Shown here in pieces: positions 1 through 4,926 of a DNA stretch of 5,892 bases. Both the position numbers and the translations under genes were made by a program. Location of the stretch: NCBI GenBank assembly GCA_003484865.1, contig DMZT01000106.1, forward strand, positions 1 to 5,892, read 5' to 3'. The DNA comes from Stenotrophomonas sp. (lineage in GTDB: Bacteria > Pseudomonadota > Gammaproteobacteria > Xanthomonadales > Xanthomonadaceae). The notes below the pieces were generated by a model that worked only from the letters and a program-made list of their open reading frames with translations, made no database searches and was not told the origin of the DNA. The number at the start of each line of letters is the position of its first letter. Position 1 is the stretch's first letter.

Positions 1-11
1 TCGCTTGCCAT
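1..11 (-). CDS. atpG: ATP synthase gamma subunit, first codons only (partial)
   Basis: Only the start codon and about two and a half further codons lie in the window: ATG GCA AGC on the minus strand, giving Met-Ala-Ser. The purine-rich GGGAAGAAGAG directly before the ATG (12-22) is a plausible ribosome binding site. The assignment rests mainly on position: in proteobacterial atp operons the gamma subunit gene follows atpA, and gamma proteins of this family commonly begin Met-Ala. Gamma is the rotor shaft that couples the c-ring to the alpha3beta3 hexamer. The coding sequence itself is far too short to confirm identity. Confidence 0.72.
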
Positions 12-26
12 CTCTTCTTCCCGTGG

Positions 27-46
27 CGCGGGGCACAGGCCCCGCG
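27..46 (-). promoter_or_regulatory. Stem-loop just upstream of the atpG ribosome binding site
   Basis: CGCGGGGC (27-34) and GCCCCGCG (39-46) form a perfect 8-bp GC-rich stem with a 4-base loop. In the operon direction it ends four bases before the GGGAAG of the atpG ribosome binding site (17-22) and has no U-tract behind it, so it is not an intrinsic terminator. Inferred roles are protection of a processed 3' end or modulation of atpG translation; the sequence cannot decide between them. Confidence 0.5.
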
Positions 47-52
47 TTTGAC

Positions 53-109
53 GTAGAGCGGAGCGTTGCTCCGCCGCTTTCAGGCCTGCGGAGCAACGCT
101 CCGCTCTAC
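53..109. repeat. GTAG-headed REP pair (SMAG-like) in the atpA-atpG spacer
   Basis: Two 22-base arms (53-74 and 88-109) are perfect reverse complements separated by 13 bases. Each arm starts, on its own strand, with GTAG at the outer edge, followed by A and a small hairpin GCGGAGC-GTT-GCTCCGC. GTAG-headed repetitive extragenic palindromes arranged singly or as inverted pairs are a known feature of Stenotrophomonas maltophilia (SMAG elements), and are linked to RAYT-type transposases of the IS200/IS605 relatives. The pair begins 10 bases after the atpA stop codon, inside the operon. As RNA it can fold as one long 22-bp hairpin or two small ones, and may stabilise or process the mRNA between atpA and atpG. 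Family membership is by pattern only. Confidence 0.8.
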
Positions 110-119
110 AGGACCGGTA

Positions 120-1667
120 TTACCAGCTGCCGGTGGTCTTGAACTCGGTGATGCCCTTCTTGAAGGCAGCCTCGATATCGTTGTCCCAGCCGCCGGTCGC
201 GTTGATCTTGTTGATCAGCTCGCCCTGGGTGTTGGCGAAGTGGGCATGCAGACCTTCTTCCAGCGCCAGCAGCTTGTTGACCGGCACGTCGTCGAGGTAA
301 CCCTCGTTGACGGCGTAGATCGACAGCGCCTGGTTGGCGATGGACATCGGGGCGTACTGCTTCTGCTTCATCAGCTCGGTGACGCGCTGACCGCGCTCAA
401 GCTGCTTGCGGGTGGCTTCGTCCAGATCCGAGGCGAACTGCGCGAACGCCGCCAGCTCACGGTACTGGGCCAGCGAGATACGGATGCCGCCGGACAGCTT
501 CTTGATGATCTTGGTCTGGGCCGCACCACCGACACGCGACACCGAGATACCGGCGTTCACGGCCGGGCGGATGCCCGAGTTGAACAGATCGGTTTCCAGG
601 AAGATCTGGCCGTCGGTGATCGAGATCACGTTGGTCGGCACGAACGCCGAGACGTCACCGGCCTGGGTTTCGATGATCGGCAGCGCGGTGAGCGAGCCGG
701 TCTTGCCCTTGACGGCGCCGTTGGTGAACTTTTCCACATACTCTTCGGACACGCGGGCAGCGCGCTCGAGCAGGCGGGAGTGCAGGTAGAACACGTCACC
801 CGGGTAGGCTTCACGGCCCGGCGGACGCTTCAGCAGCAGCGAGATCTGGCGGTAGGCCACGGCCTGCTTGGACAGATCGTCGTACACGATCAGCGCGTCT
901 TCGCCGCGGTCCATGAAGTACTCGCCCATGGTGCAGCCCGAGTAGGCGCTGATGTACTGCATCGCGGCCGATTCGGACGCGGTCGCAGCGACCACCACGG
1001 TGTGCGCCAGGGCGCCGTTCTCTTCCAGCTTGCGCACGATGTTGGCCACGGTCGACGCCTTCTGGCCGATCGCGACGTACACGCACTTGATGCCGGTTTC
1101 TTTCTGGTTGATCACCGCATCGATGGCCAGGGCGGTCTTGCCGGTCTGGCGGTCACCGATGACCAGCTCGCGCTGGCCGCGGCCGATCGGGATCATCGAG
1201 TCGACGGACTTGTAACCGGTCTGCACCGGCTGGTCGACCGACTTGCGCCAGATCACGCCCGGAGCAACGCGCTCCACCGGCGCAGTGGCCTTGGCCGCGA
1301 TCGGGCCCTTGCCGTCGATCGGCTCGCCGAGCGCGTTCACGACGCGGCCCAGCATTTCCGGACCGACCGGCACTTCCAGGATGCGACCGGTGGTCTTGGC
1401 GACGTCGCCTTCGCGCAGGTTCTGGTAATCACCCAGCACCACGGCGCCGACCGAGTCGCGCTCCAGGTTCAGGGCCAGTGCGAAGGTGTTGTTCGGCAGT
1501 TCGATCATTTCGCCCTGCATCACGTCGGCCAGACCGAAGATGCGCACGATGCCGTCGGACACGCTGGTCACGGTGCCTTCGTTGCGCGATTCCGCGGCCA
1601 GCTTGACCTTCTCGATGCGGTTCTTGATCAGTTCGCTGATTTCGGAGGGGTTGAGCGTGGTTGCCAT
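120..1667 (-). CDS. atpA: F1Fo ATP synthase subunit alpha
   Basis: This 515-residue protein is the alpha subunit of the F1 hexamer on the cytoplasmic side of the inner membrane. It carries the non-catalytic nucleotide sites and supplies an arginine to the catalytic sites on beta. Visible motifs: Walker A GDRQTGKT at 171-178, Walker B region ALIVYDD at 258-264, the alpha/beta family signature [10 protein letters not shown] at 368-377, and the arginine finger in SRVGG at R378. Length is normal for the family (E. coli 513). The reading frame is open to a TTG at 1673, but ATG at 1667 is chosen because it gives the usual [12 protein letters not shown]-terminus and has AGGA seven bases upstream (1675-1678). 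It lies 44 bases after atpH and is followed by a repeat pair and then atpG. Nothing looks broken. Confidence 0.98.
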   Translation of the reverse strand: MATTLNPSEISELIKNRIEKVKLAAESRNEGTVTSVSDGIVRIFGLADVMQGEMIELPNNTFALALNLERDSVGAVVLGDYQNLREGDVAKTTGRILEVPVGPEMLGRVVNALGEPIDGKGPIAAKATAPVERVAPGVIWRKSVDQPVQTGYKSVDSMIPIGRGQRELVIGDRQTGKTALAIDAVINQKETGIKCVYVAIGQKASTVANIVRKLEENGALAHTVVVAATASESAAMQYISAYSGCTMGEYFMDRGEDALIVYDDLSKQAVAYRQISLLLKRPPGREAYPGDVFYLHSRLLERAARVSEEYVEKFTNGAVKGKTGSLTALPIIETQAGDVSAFVPTNVISITDGQIFLETDLFNSGIRPAVNAGISVSRVGGAAQTKIIKKLSGGIRISLAQYRELAAFAQFASDLDEATRKQLERGQRVTELMKQKQYAPMSIANQALSIYAVNEGYLDDVPVNKLLALEEGLHAHFANTQGELINKINATGGWDNDIEAAFKKGITEFKTTGSW

Positions 1668-1682
1668 CGTCAAGTCCTAGTG

Positions 1683-1698
1683 CCGGCGATCACGCCGG
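1683..1698 (-). promoter_or_regulatory. Stem-loop in the atpH-atpA spacer
   Basis: CCGGCG and CGCCGG form a perfect 6-bp stem around a 4-base loop in the 44-base gap between atpH and atpA. In the operon direction it ends four bases before the AGGA of the atpA ribosome binding site. No U-tract follows, so termination is unlikely. It may affect translation initiation or mRNA decay; the role is inferred. Confidence 0.45.
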
Positions 1699-1711
1699 AC
1701 GTTAAATGAAT

Positions 1712-2239
1712 TCAGTTAGCGAGCGCGGTCTGCAGGCGCGACAGCTTGCCCTTGAGCGAGCCATCGATGACCACATCACCGGCGTCGATCACGGCACCGC
1801 CGATCAGCGACGCATCGACCGCGGTCGTCACATCCACCTCGGCGCCGAAGCGCTTGCGCAGCGCGGCCTTGATGGCGTCCAGTTCGGCGCCGGACAATTC
1901 GGTGGCCGAGGTCACCGTGGCCTTGACCACGTGTTCGGCTTCAGCGCGCAGCTGGTCATACATACCGGCGATTTCCGGCAGCAGCGGCAGACGGTGCGCA
2001 TCGGCCAGGATGGCCAGGAAGCGACCGAAGGTCTCGCTGGACGATTCCGGCACCAGCATCGCGACGGCATCGCCGCGATCCAGTTCCGGGTTCGACAGCA
2101 AGGCCGCCACGCGCGGGTCGGCAGCTACGTGGGCGGAGAACGCAAGCGCGTCCGACCACGGCGCGAACGTGCCTTCGTCGCGCGCGGTCGCGAACGCGGC
2201 GCGGGCATACGGGCGTGCAAGCGTGAGGGCCTGGCTCAT
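1712..2239 (-). CDS. atpH: F1Fo ATP synthase subunit delta
   Basis: This 175-residue protein is the delta subunit, which sits on top of the F1 hexamer and joins it to the b-subunit stalk (the stator). The N-terminus SQALTLARPYARAAFATA is typical of the family's helical N-domain (about residues 1-105). The C-terminal region with VDASLIGGAVIDAG (141-154) matches the conserved delta signature, followed by the usual DGSLKGKLSRL ending. Length is normal (E. coli 177). The ATG lies 3 bases after the atpF stop codon (TGA TCG ATG), and its GGAG ribosome binding site (2249-2252) is inside the end of atpF, which suggests translational coupling of the two stator genes. Confidence 0.97.
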   Translation of the reverse strand: MSQALTLARPYARAAFATARDEGTFAPWSDALAFSAHVAADPRVAALLSNPELDRGDAVAMLVPESSSETFGRFLAILADAHRLPLLPEIAGMYDQLRAEAEHVVKATVTSATELSGAELDAIKAALRKRFGAEVDVTTAVDASLIGGAVIDAGDVVIDGSLKGKLSRLQTALAN

Positions 2240-2242
2240 CGA

Positions 2243-2713
2243 TCAGATCTCCGAGGCCAGCTCGTCGAGCAGCGCCTTGTGGGCGTTGGCGTCGATTTCG
2301 CGCTTGAGCAGCTTTTCGGCACCGCTTACGGCCAGCGCGGACACCTGCTTGCGCAGATCTTCACGGGCACGGTTGGCGGCAGCGTCGATCTCGGCGTAGG
2401 CCAGATCTTTCTGGCGGTTGGCTTCGACGATGGCTTCATTCTTGGCGGCATCAACGATCTGGTTGGCGCGTGCATGGGCCTGATCGATGATCTCGTTGGC
2501 CTTGGTGCGCGCATCCTTCAGTGCATCGTTGACCTTTTCCTGGGCCTGGGCCAGGTCTTTCTGGCTGCGGTCAGCAGCGGCAAGGCCTTCAGCGATCTTC
2601 TGCTGACGCTCTTCGATGGCGTTCATCAACGGCGGCCAGATCTTGGTCGCGATGATCCAGATCAGTCCGGCAAACGCCAGTGCCTGGGCAACGAGGGTAA
2701 AACCGATATCCAT
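2243..2713 (-). CDS. atpF: F1Fo ATP synthase subunit b
   Basis: This 156-residue protein, the same length as E. coli subunit b, is the peripheral-stalk subunit that holds F1 static against rotor torque. A single N-terminal membrane helix spans about residues 4-23 ([19 protein letters not shown]), followed by the conserved WPP at 26-28. A long charged Ala/Glu/Lys/Gln-rich helix (about 32-125) is the dimeric coiled coil. The C-terminal part ending [11 protein letters not shown] is expected to contact delta. The start is fixed by the membrane helix and family length; its ribosome binding site is weak (a GAG about eight bases upstream). It lies 111 bases after atpE, a spacer with two stem-loops, and is coupled to atpH. 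Confidence 0.97.
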   Translation of the reverse strand: MDIGFTLVAQALAFAGLIWIIATKIWPPLMNAIEERQQKIAEGLAAADRSQKDLAQAQEKVNDALKDARTKANEIIDQAHARANQIVDAAKNEAIVEANRQKDLAYAEIDAAANRAREDLRKQVSALAVSGAEKLLKREIDANAHKALLDELASEI

Positions 2714-2745
2714 GGGGTTCGCTCAATCTGGGGTGATGGGGTGGT

Positions 2746-2766
2746 TGCGCCGCCCAAAGCGGCGCA
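2746..2766 (-). promoter_or_regulatory. Stem-loop B in the atpE-atpF spacer
   Basis: TGCGCCGC (2746-2753) and GCGGCGCA (2759-2766) form a perfect 8-bp stem with a 5-base loop. It lies about 33 bases upstream of the atpF start codon in the operon direction and is followed by a C-rich, not U-rich, stretch. It may tune atpF translation relative to atpE or act in mRNA processing; this is inference. Confidence 0.5.
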
Positions 2767-2781
2767 GCCGTCCTTCATCCG

Positions 2782-2808
2782 CGATCAGGCGCACAAGGCG
2801 CCTGATCG
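2782..2808 (-). promoter_or_regulatory. Stem-loop A directly after atpE
   Basis: CGATCAGGCGC (2782-2792) and GCGCCTGATCG (2798-2808) form a perfect 11-bp stem around a 5-base loop, starting 16 bases after the atpE stop codon. There is no U-tract in the operon direction (the next bases are CGGATGAAGG), so a Rho-independent terminator is unlikely. The c subunit is needed in many copies per complex, and a 3' hairpin protecting the atpE part of the mRNA would fit that need. The structure is seen; the role is inferred. Confidence 0.6.
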
Positions 2809-2824
2809 TTTCGCTTTCGCTGGA

Positions 2825-3127
2825 TCAGCCCGCAACGGCCGGCAGACGTGCAACGAACTCGCCGATGGTCGGGTTGGCGAAGGCCAGCAGCAGGCCGACG
2901 GCGACCGAGATGATGAACGCGGCATCGATCAGGCCGGCGGTGATGAACATGCGGACCTGCAGCACCGGAATCAGTTCCGGCTGACGCGCGGCCGATTCCA
3001 GGAACTTACCGGACATGATGGCCAGACCGAGACCGGCACCCAGCGCGGCCAGGCCGATCATGATGCCGACGGCGAGGACGGTGGAGCTCTGGACTTGGGC
3101 GAGGTTGGTCAGGACGGCGAAGTACAT
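2825..3127 (-). CDS. atpE: F1Fo ATP synthase subunit c (proton ring proteolipid)
   Basis: This 100-residue hydrophobic hairpin forms the rotating c-ring in the inner membrane. The first membrane helix (about 16-38) carries the glycine-rich packing pattern [10 protein letters not shown]. The polar loop has the invariant R48-Q49-P50, which contacts the rotor stalk. The second helix (about 58-84) contains GLID with D68, the ion-binding carboxylate equivalent to E. coli Asp61. The residues around it (DAAF) lack the Glu/Ser signature of sodium-type rings, so protons are the expected ion. It is longer than E. coli c (79 residues), with extra residues at the N-terminus and about 15 after FANP. A strong AGGAG (3134-3138) lies six bases before the ATG, consistent with the high output this subunit needs. 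Confidence 0.97.
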   Translation of the reverse strand: MYFAVLTNLAQVQSSTVLAVGIMIGLAALGAGLGLAIMSGKFLESAARQPELIPVLQVRMFITAGLIDAAFIISVAVGLLLAFANPTIGEFVARLPAVAG

Positions 3128-3193
3128 GGTTTTCTCCTGGAACTTTGGATAACTAAGGGTTTAGAAACAAACGGATGAAGGGTGAAGCGAAAC
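3128..3193 (-). promoter_or_regulatory. atpE translation initiation leader (atpB-atpE spacer)
   Basis: This 66-base spacer is visibly richer in A and T than its surroundings, has no notable hairpin, and ends in AGGAG-AAAACC-ATG. In operon sense it contains U-rich stretches such as CCGTTTGTTTC. In E. coli the region before atpE is a known translational enhancer that is unstructured and U-rich. By analogy this leader probably boosts c-subunit synthesis. The composition and strong ribosome binding site are seen; the enhancer role is inferred. Confidence 0.5.
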
Positions 3194-3988
3194 TCAGTGA
3201 GCGTCTTCCGACAGGCTCAGGTACACGATGGACAACATCATGAAGATGAACGCCTGCAGCGGAATCACCAGCAGGTGGAACAGCATCCAGCCCAGACCGA
3301 ATGCACCGCCTGCGATGGCACCGGCGATACCCGCACCGCCCAGCACCCAGATCAGCAGGAAGACGATCTCACCGCCGAACATGTTGCCGAACAGTCGCAT
3401 CGCCAGCGAAATCGGCTTGCTCAGCCACTCGACGATGTTGAGGATCAGGTTGAACGGGAGCATCCACTTGCCGAACGGCGCCGTCAGGAATTCCTTGGTG
3501 AAGCCACCCAGGCCCTTGGAGCGCAGCGCGAAGAACAGCATCAGGAAGAACACGCTGATCGACATGCCCAACGTGGCATTGACGTCGGCGGTGGGAACCG
3601 GCTTCCAGTACGGCACGCCCATCATCTCAAGCGGCTTGGCGATGAAATCGGCCGGGATCATCTTGATGAGATTCATCATGAGGATCCAGAAGAACAGGGT
3701 GATCGCGATCGGGGTCACCAGCTTGCTGGTGCCGTGGTAGGTGTCCTTGGCCTGGCGGTCAACGAACTCCAGGCAGATCTCGACGAACGCCTGCCACTTG
3801 CCCGGGACGCCGGCCGTCGCCTTGCGGGTTGCCATCCAGAAGCCAAACACCATCAACAAACCCATCAGGACCGAAGTCACAATGGTGTCGACGTGAATCG
3901 CCCAGAAACCACCTTCCTGCATATGGAACGTCAGGTTGTGCAGGTGATGTTGGATGTAGGAGGTGGGTGTCAGCGCCTCGCCTGCCAT
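3194..3988 (-). CDS. atpB: F1Fo ATP synthase subunit a
   Basis: This 264-residue polytopic inner-membrane protein provides the two proton half-channels facing the c-ring. The essential arginine is R198 in the conserved block MRLFGNMFGGE (197-207), equivalent to E. coli Arg210; E207, H238 and Q245 match E. coli Glu219, His245 and Gln252. Other conserved stretches are NLIKMIPAD (106-114), SADVN-like TADVNATL (133-140), GGFTKEF (161-167) and the C-terminal LQAFIFMMLSIVYLSLSEDAH. Five to six membrane helices are visible. Compared with E. coli the loop before the last helix is about five residues longer and Gly/Ala-rich (GGAGIAGAIAGGAFG). It starts 31 bases after atpI with a weak, distant AAGG (3999-4002). 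Confidence 0.97.
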   Translation of the reverse strand: MAGEALTPTSYIQHHLHNLTFHMQEGGFWAIHVDTIVTSVLMGLLMVFGFWMATRKATAGVPGKWQAFVEICLEFVDRQAKDTYHGTSKLVTPIAITLFFWILMMNLIKMIPADFIAKPLEMMGVPYWKPVPTADVNATLGMSISVFFLMLFFALRSKGLGGFTKEFLTAPFGKWMLPFNLILNIVEWLSKPISLAMRLFGNMFGGEIVFLLIWVLGGAGIAGAIAGGAFGLGWMLFHLLVIPLQAFIFMMLSIVYLSLSEDAH

Positions 3989-4019
3989 GTGTCCGGAACC
4001 TTGAGTTAAATAAATTGGA

Positions 4020-4403
4020 TCAGCGCCTGGCCAGAGCCAGGACCTGGAACATCAACCCGACGGCGATACCGGCCAACAGCGCCAGTGCAGGCAGCTTGAA
4101 GACCAGGAACCCCACCATCAGGACGCCGAATACGAGCACCCACTTTGCCACCACCGCCAGGATCAGGCGGGTCATCGCCGAACCTGCCGCCTGCACCCCG
4201 CCGCCCAGCGCCATCCGCGCGGCGACCCAGCCGGCTGCAGAAACCGCCACACCGGAGAGCAGCGCCCCCAGAGCGGCCTTCGGGCCTCCCCACAGCAGCA
4301 GGGCAAGAGCCAGGACAGCCACTGCAGCCAGCGGGTAAACCGCTGCGCGCAGCATCAGTCGCCGACCCGCGTCAACGGAGTTCAGCACGTGAATGTCCTG
4401 CAT
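4020..4403 (-). CDS. atpI: ATP synthase assembly protein I (AtpI)
   Basis: This 127-residue membrane protein is the first gene of the operon. Hydrophobic segments at about 19-38, 43-62, 79-99 and 103-123 suggest four membrane helices, as in the AtpI family, with a basic C-terminus (ALARR). AtpI proteins are non-stoichiometric helpers in c-ring assembly and/or ion supply; sequence conservation is low, so the call rests on topology, size and position before atpB. The frame is open upstream, but the ATG at 4403 is preferred over those codons, which are Arg/Pro-rich and overlap the promoter. The ATG has no clear ribosome binding site. A GTG five codons in (4388) has AGGA seven bases upstream (within the ATGCAGGACATT start) and is a real alternative, giving 122 residues. 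Confidence 0.88.
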   Translation of the reverse strand: MQDIHVLNSVDAGRRLMLRAAVYPLAAVAVLALALLLWGGPKAALGALLSGVAVSAAGWVAARMALGGGVQAAGSAMTRLILAVVAKWVLVFGVLMVGFLVFKLPALALLAGIAVGLMFQVLALARR

Positions 4404-4422
4404 GGTTGTGAGTAGGAAAGGC

Positions 4423-4445
4423 CGAGGCCGCAAGCCAGCGCCTCG
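4423..4445 (-). promoter_or_regulatory. Hairpin in the atp operon 5' leader
   Basis: CGAGGC (4423-4428) and GCCTCG (4440-4445) pair perfectly, with two further inner GC pairs after a one-base bulge. It sits between the predicted transcription start (about 4451) and the atpI ATG at 4403, so nearly half of the leader can fold. It may protect the 5' end or influence atpI translation, whose ribosome binding site is weak. Confidence 0.4.
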
Positions 4446-4457
4446 TCGAGCCGCCAA

Positions 4458-4487
4458 ATTATAGCAATGGGACAATTTGAGAGACAA
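4458..4487 (-). promoter_or_regulatory. Sigma70-type promoter of the atp operon
   Basis: On the minus strand there is a consensus -10 TATAAT (4458-4463) preceded by TGC, an extended -10 element. A -35-like TTGTCT (4482-4487, four of six consensus bases) lies 18 bases upstream. The stretch is AT-rich within a GC-rich neighbourhood. The predicted start is near 4451, giving a leader of about 48 bases before the atpI ATG. No other promoter of similar quality is visible before atpI, so this probably drives the whole operon. Confidence 0.8.
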
Positions 4488-4489
4488 CC

Positions 4490-4721
4490 GCTGCCTGTTC
4501 ATCCCGGATGTAAGCCCGCCGTTGGGGGCTTGTGGAGACCTGTTCCACCTCCGGGCCAATCCCACTGCGCAAAGGGGCGCCCGATGCGGCAGTGCAACAT
4601 GTTGAACTTTGGTCGCACGCCCCGGTCAGAGTCATCAGCCTGCCGTTGAATCCTCGTCGGCGTCCCACGCGCAGGCCAGTACAGGGTGGCCCCGAAGCCC
4701 TCTCCGGGGCCACCCTCTTTT
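4490..4721 (+). ncRNA. Candidate structured non-coding RNA, family not recognised
   Basis: This stretch has no credible gene but contains several perfect helices in sequence. CCCGGA (4503-4508) pairs with TCCGGG (4550-4555) and encloses two hairpins: AAGCCC/GGGCTT (4512-4517, 4526-4531) and GTGGA/TCCAC (4532-4536, 4544-4548), a three-way junction. CACTGC/GCAGTG (4563-4568, 4589-4594) follows, with three more inner pairs. GTTCA (4497-4501) can pair with TGAAC (4603-4607) around all of these. GCCTGC/GCAGGC (4638-4643, 4671-4676) comes next; alternatively CTGCCTG (4491-4497) can close the whole domain with 4672-4679. It ends in a plus-strand terminator at 4683-4721. I do not see 6S, tmRNA, RNase P or SRP RNA hallmarks. 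A good plus-strand promoter was not found, and the 5' end is a guess. It could also be an attenuator leader for the gene at 4927. Confidence 0.4.
4683..4721 (+). terminator. Rho-independent terminator, plus strand
   Basis: AGGGTGGCCCCG (4683-4694) and CGGGGCCACCCT (4705-4716) form a perfect 12-bp stem with a 10-base loop, followed by CTTTT up to 4721. On the minus strand no T-tract follows the stem, so it works in the plus direction. No protein gene precedes it on that strand, so it implies an upstream plus-strand transcript or control of read-through toward the beta-barrel gene 205 bases downstream. Confidence 0.8.
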
Positions 4722-4926
4722 AGCGGTGCGGGCGGAAGGATCCAGGGCCAGTTCAATCGGGGCCCGTCCTGAACGGTGCTTGCACCCGAAAGCGGCCACC
4801 GCGCGCACCTGCGGCCCCCCGGTATGCATGAACGGTACACACTGCGTCCACCATACCTTCACGAATGGTGGACGTCGCAGTGGGCAATGTGACGGCACAT
4901 CACTAGAACCACCGCAAGGACCCCCG
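4722..4926 (+). other. Leader/promoter region of the beta-barrel gene
   Basis: These 205 bases contain no gene. Visible elements are a small hairpin GGGCC/GGCCC (4745-4749, 4761-4765), a near-palindrome GGTGC-TT-GCACC (4775-4786), two copies of TGAACGGT (4770-4777 and 4829-4836), a large inverted repeat at 4840-4882, and the ribosome binding site AAGGA (4916-4920). No convincing sigma70 or sigma E promoter pair was found, although a promoter for the downstream gene is expected here. The TGAACGGT copies may be chance. Confidence 0.5.
4840..4882 (+). repeat. 43-base interrupted inverted repeat upstream of the beta-barrel gene
   Basis: CACTGC (4840-4845) pairs with GCAGTG (4877-4882), and GTCCACCAT (4846-4854) pairs with ATGGTGGAC (4865-4873). 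A 3-base bulge (GTC, 4874-4876) sits on the right side and a 10-base loop at the top: 15 base pairs in all. It lies 44 bases before the start codon and has no U-tract, so it is not a terminator. It could be an operator for a dimeric regulator or a structured 5' leader that controls mRNA stability or small-RNA access. The structure is seen; the role is inferred. Confidence 0.6.

Noticed and set aside
2782..2808. Terminator between atpE and atpF
   Set aside because: The 11-bp stem is terminator-like, but no U-tract follows in the operon direction, and the downstream genes belong to the same complex.
66..4009. Three long plus-strand open frames (66-1709, 1706-3178, 3182-4009) antisense to the atp genes
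   Set aside because: They mirror the atp genes, are rich in Arg/His/Gly/Gln as expected from antisense reading of GC-rich codons, and show no family features. They are products of third-position GC bias.
4404..4565. Longer atpI with an N-terminal extension to 4565
   Set aside because: The extension would run over the promoter at 4458-4487 and consists of low-complexity Arg/Pro/Leu residues unlike an AtpI N-terminus.
4490..4721. Identification of the intergenic RNA as 6S RNA, tmRNA, RNase P RNA or SRP RNA
   Set aside because: I could not find the conserved core motifs of RNase P or SRP RNA, the tRNA-like ends of tmRNA, or a long single rod with central bubble as in 6S. Only a covariance-model search can exclude these fully.
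4532..4723. Plus-strand 63-codon open frame starting with GTG
   Set aside because: It ends inside the terminator T-tract, lacks a ribosome binding site and the third-position GC bias of real genes here, and overlaps the candidate RNA helices.
4609..4926. Upstream in-frame extension of the beta-barrel gene
   Set aside because: The extension crosses an intrinsic terminator and the inverted repeat and would bury the signal peptide; ATG at 4927 has a proper AAGGA at six bases.
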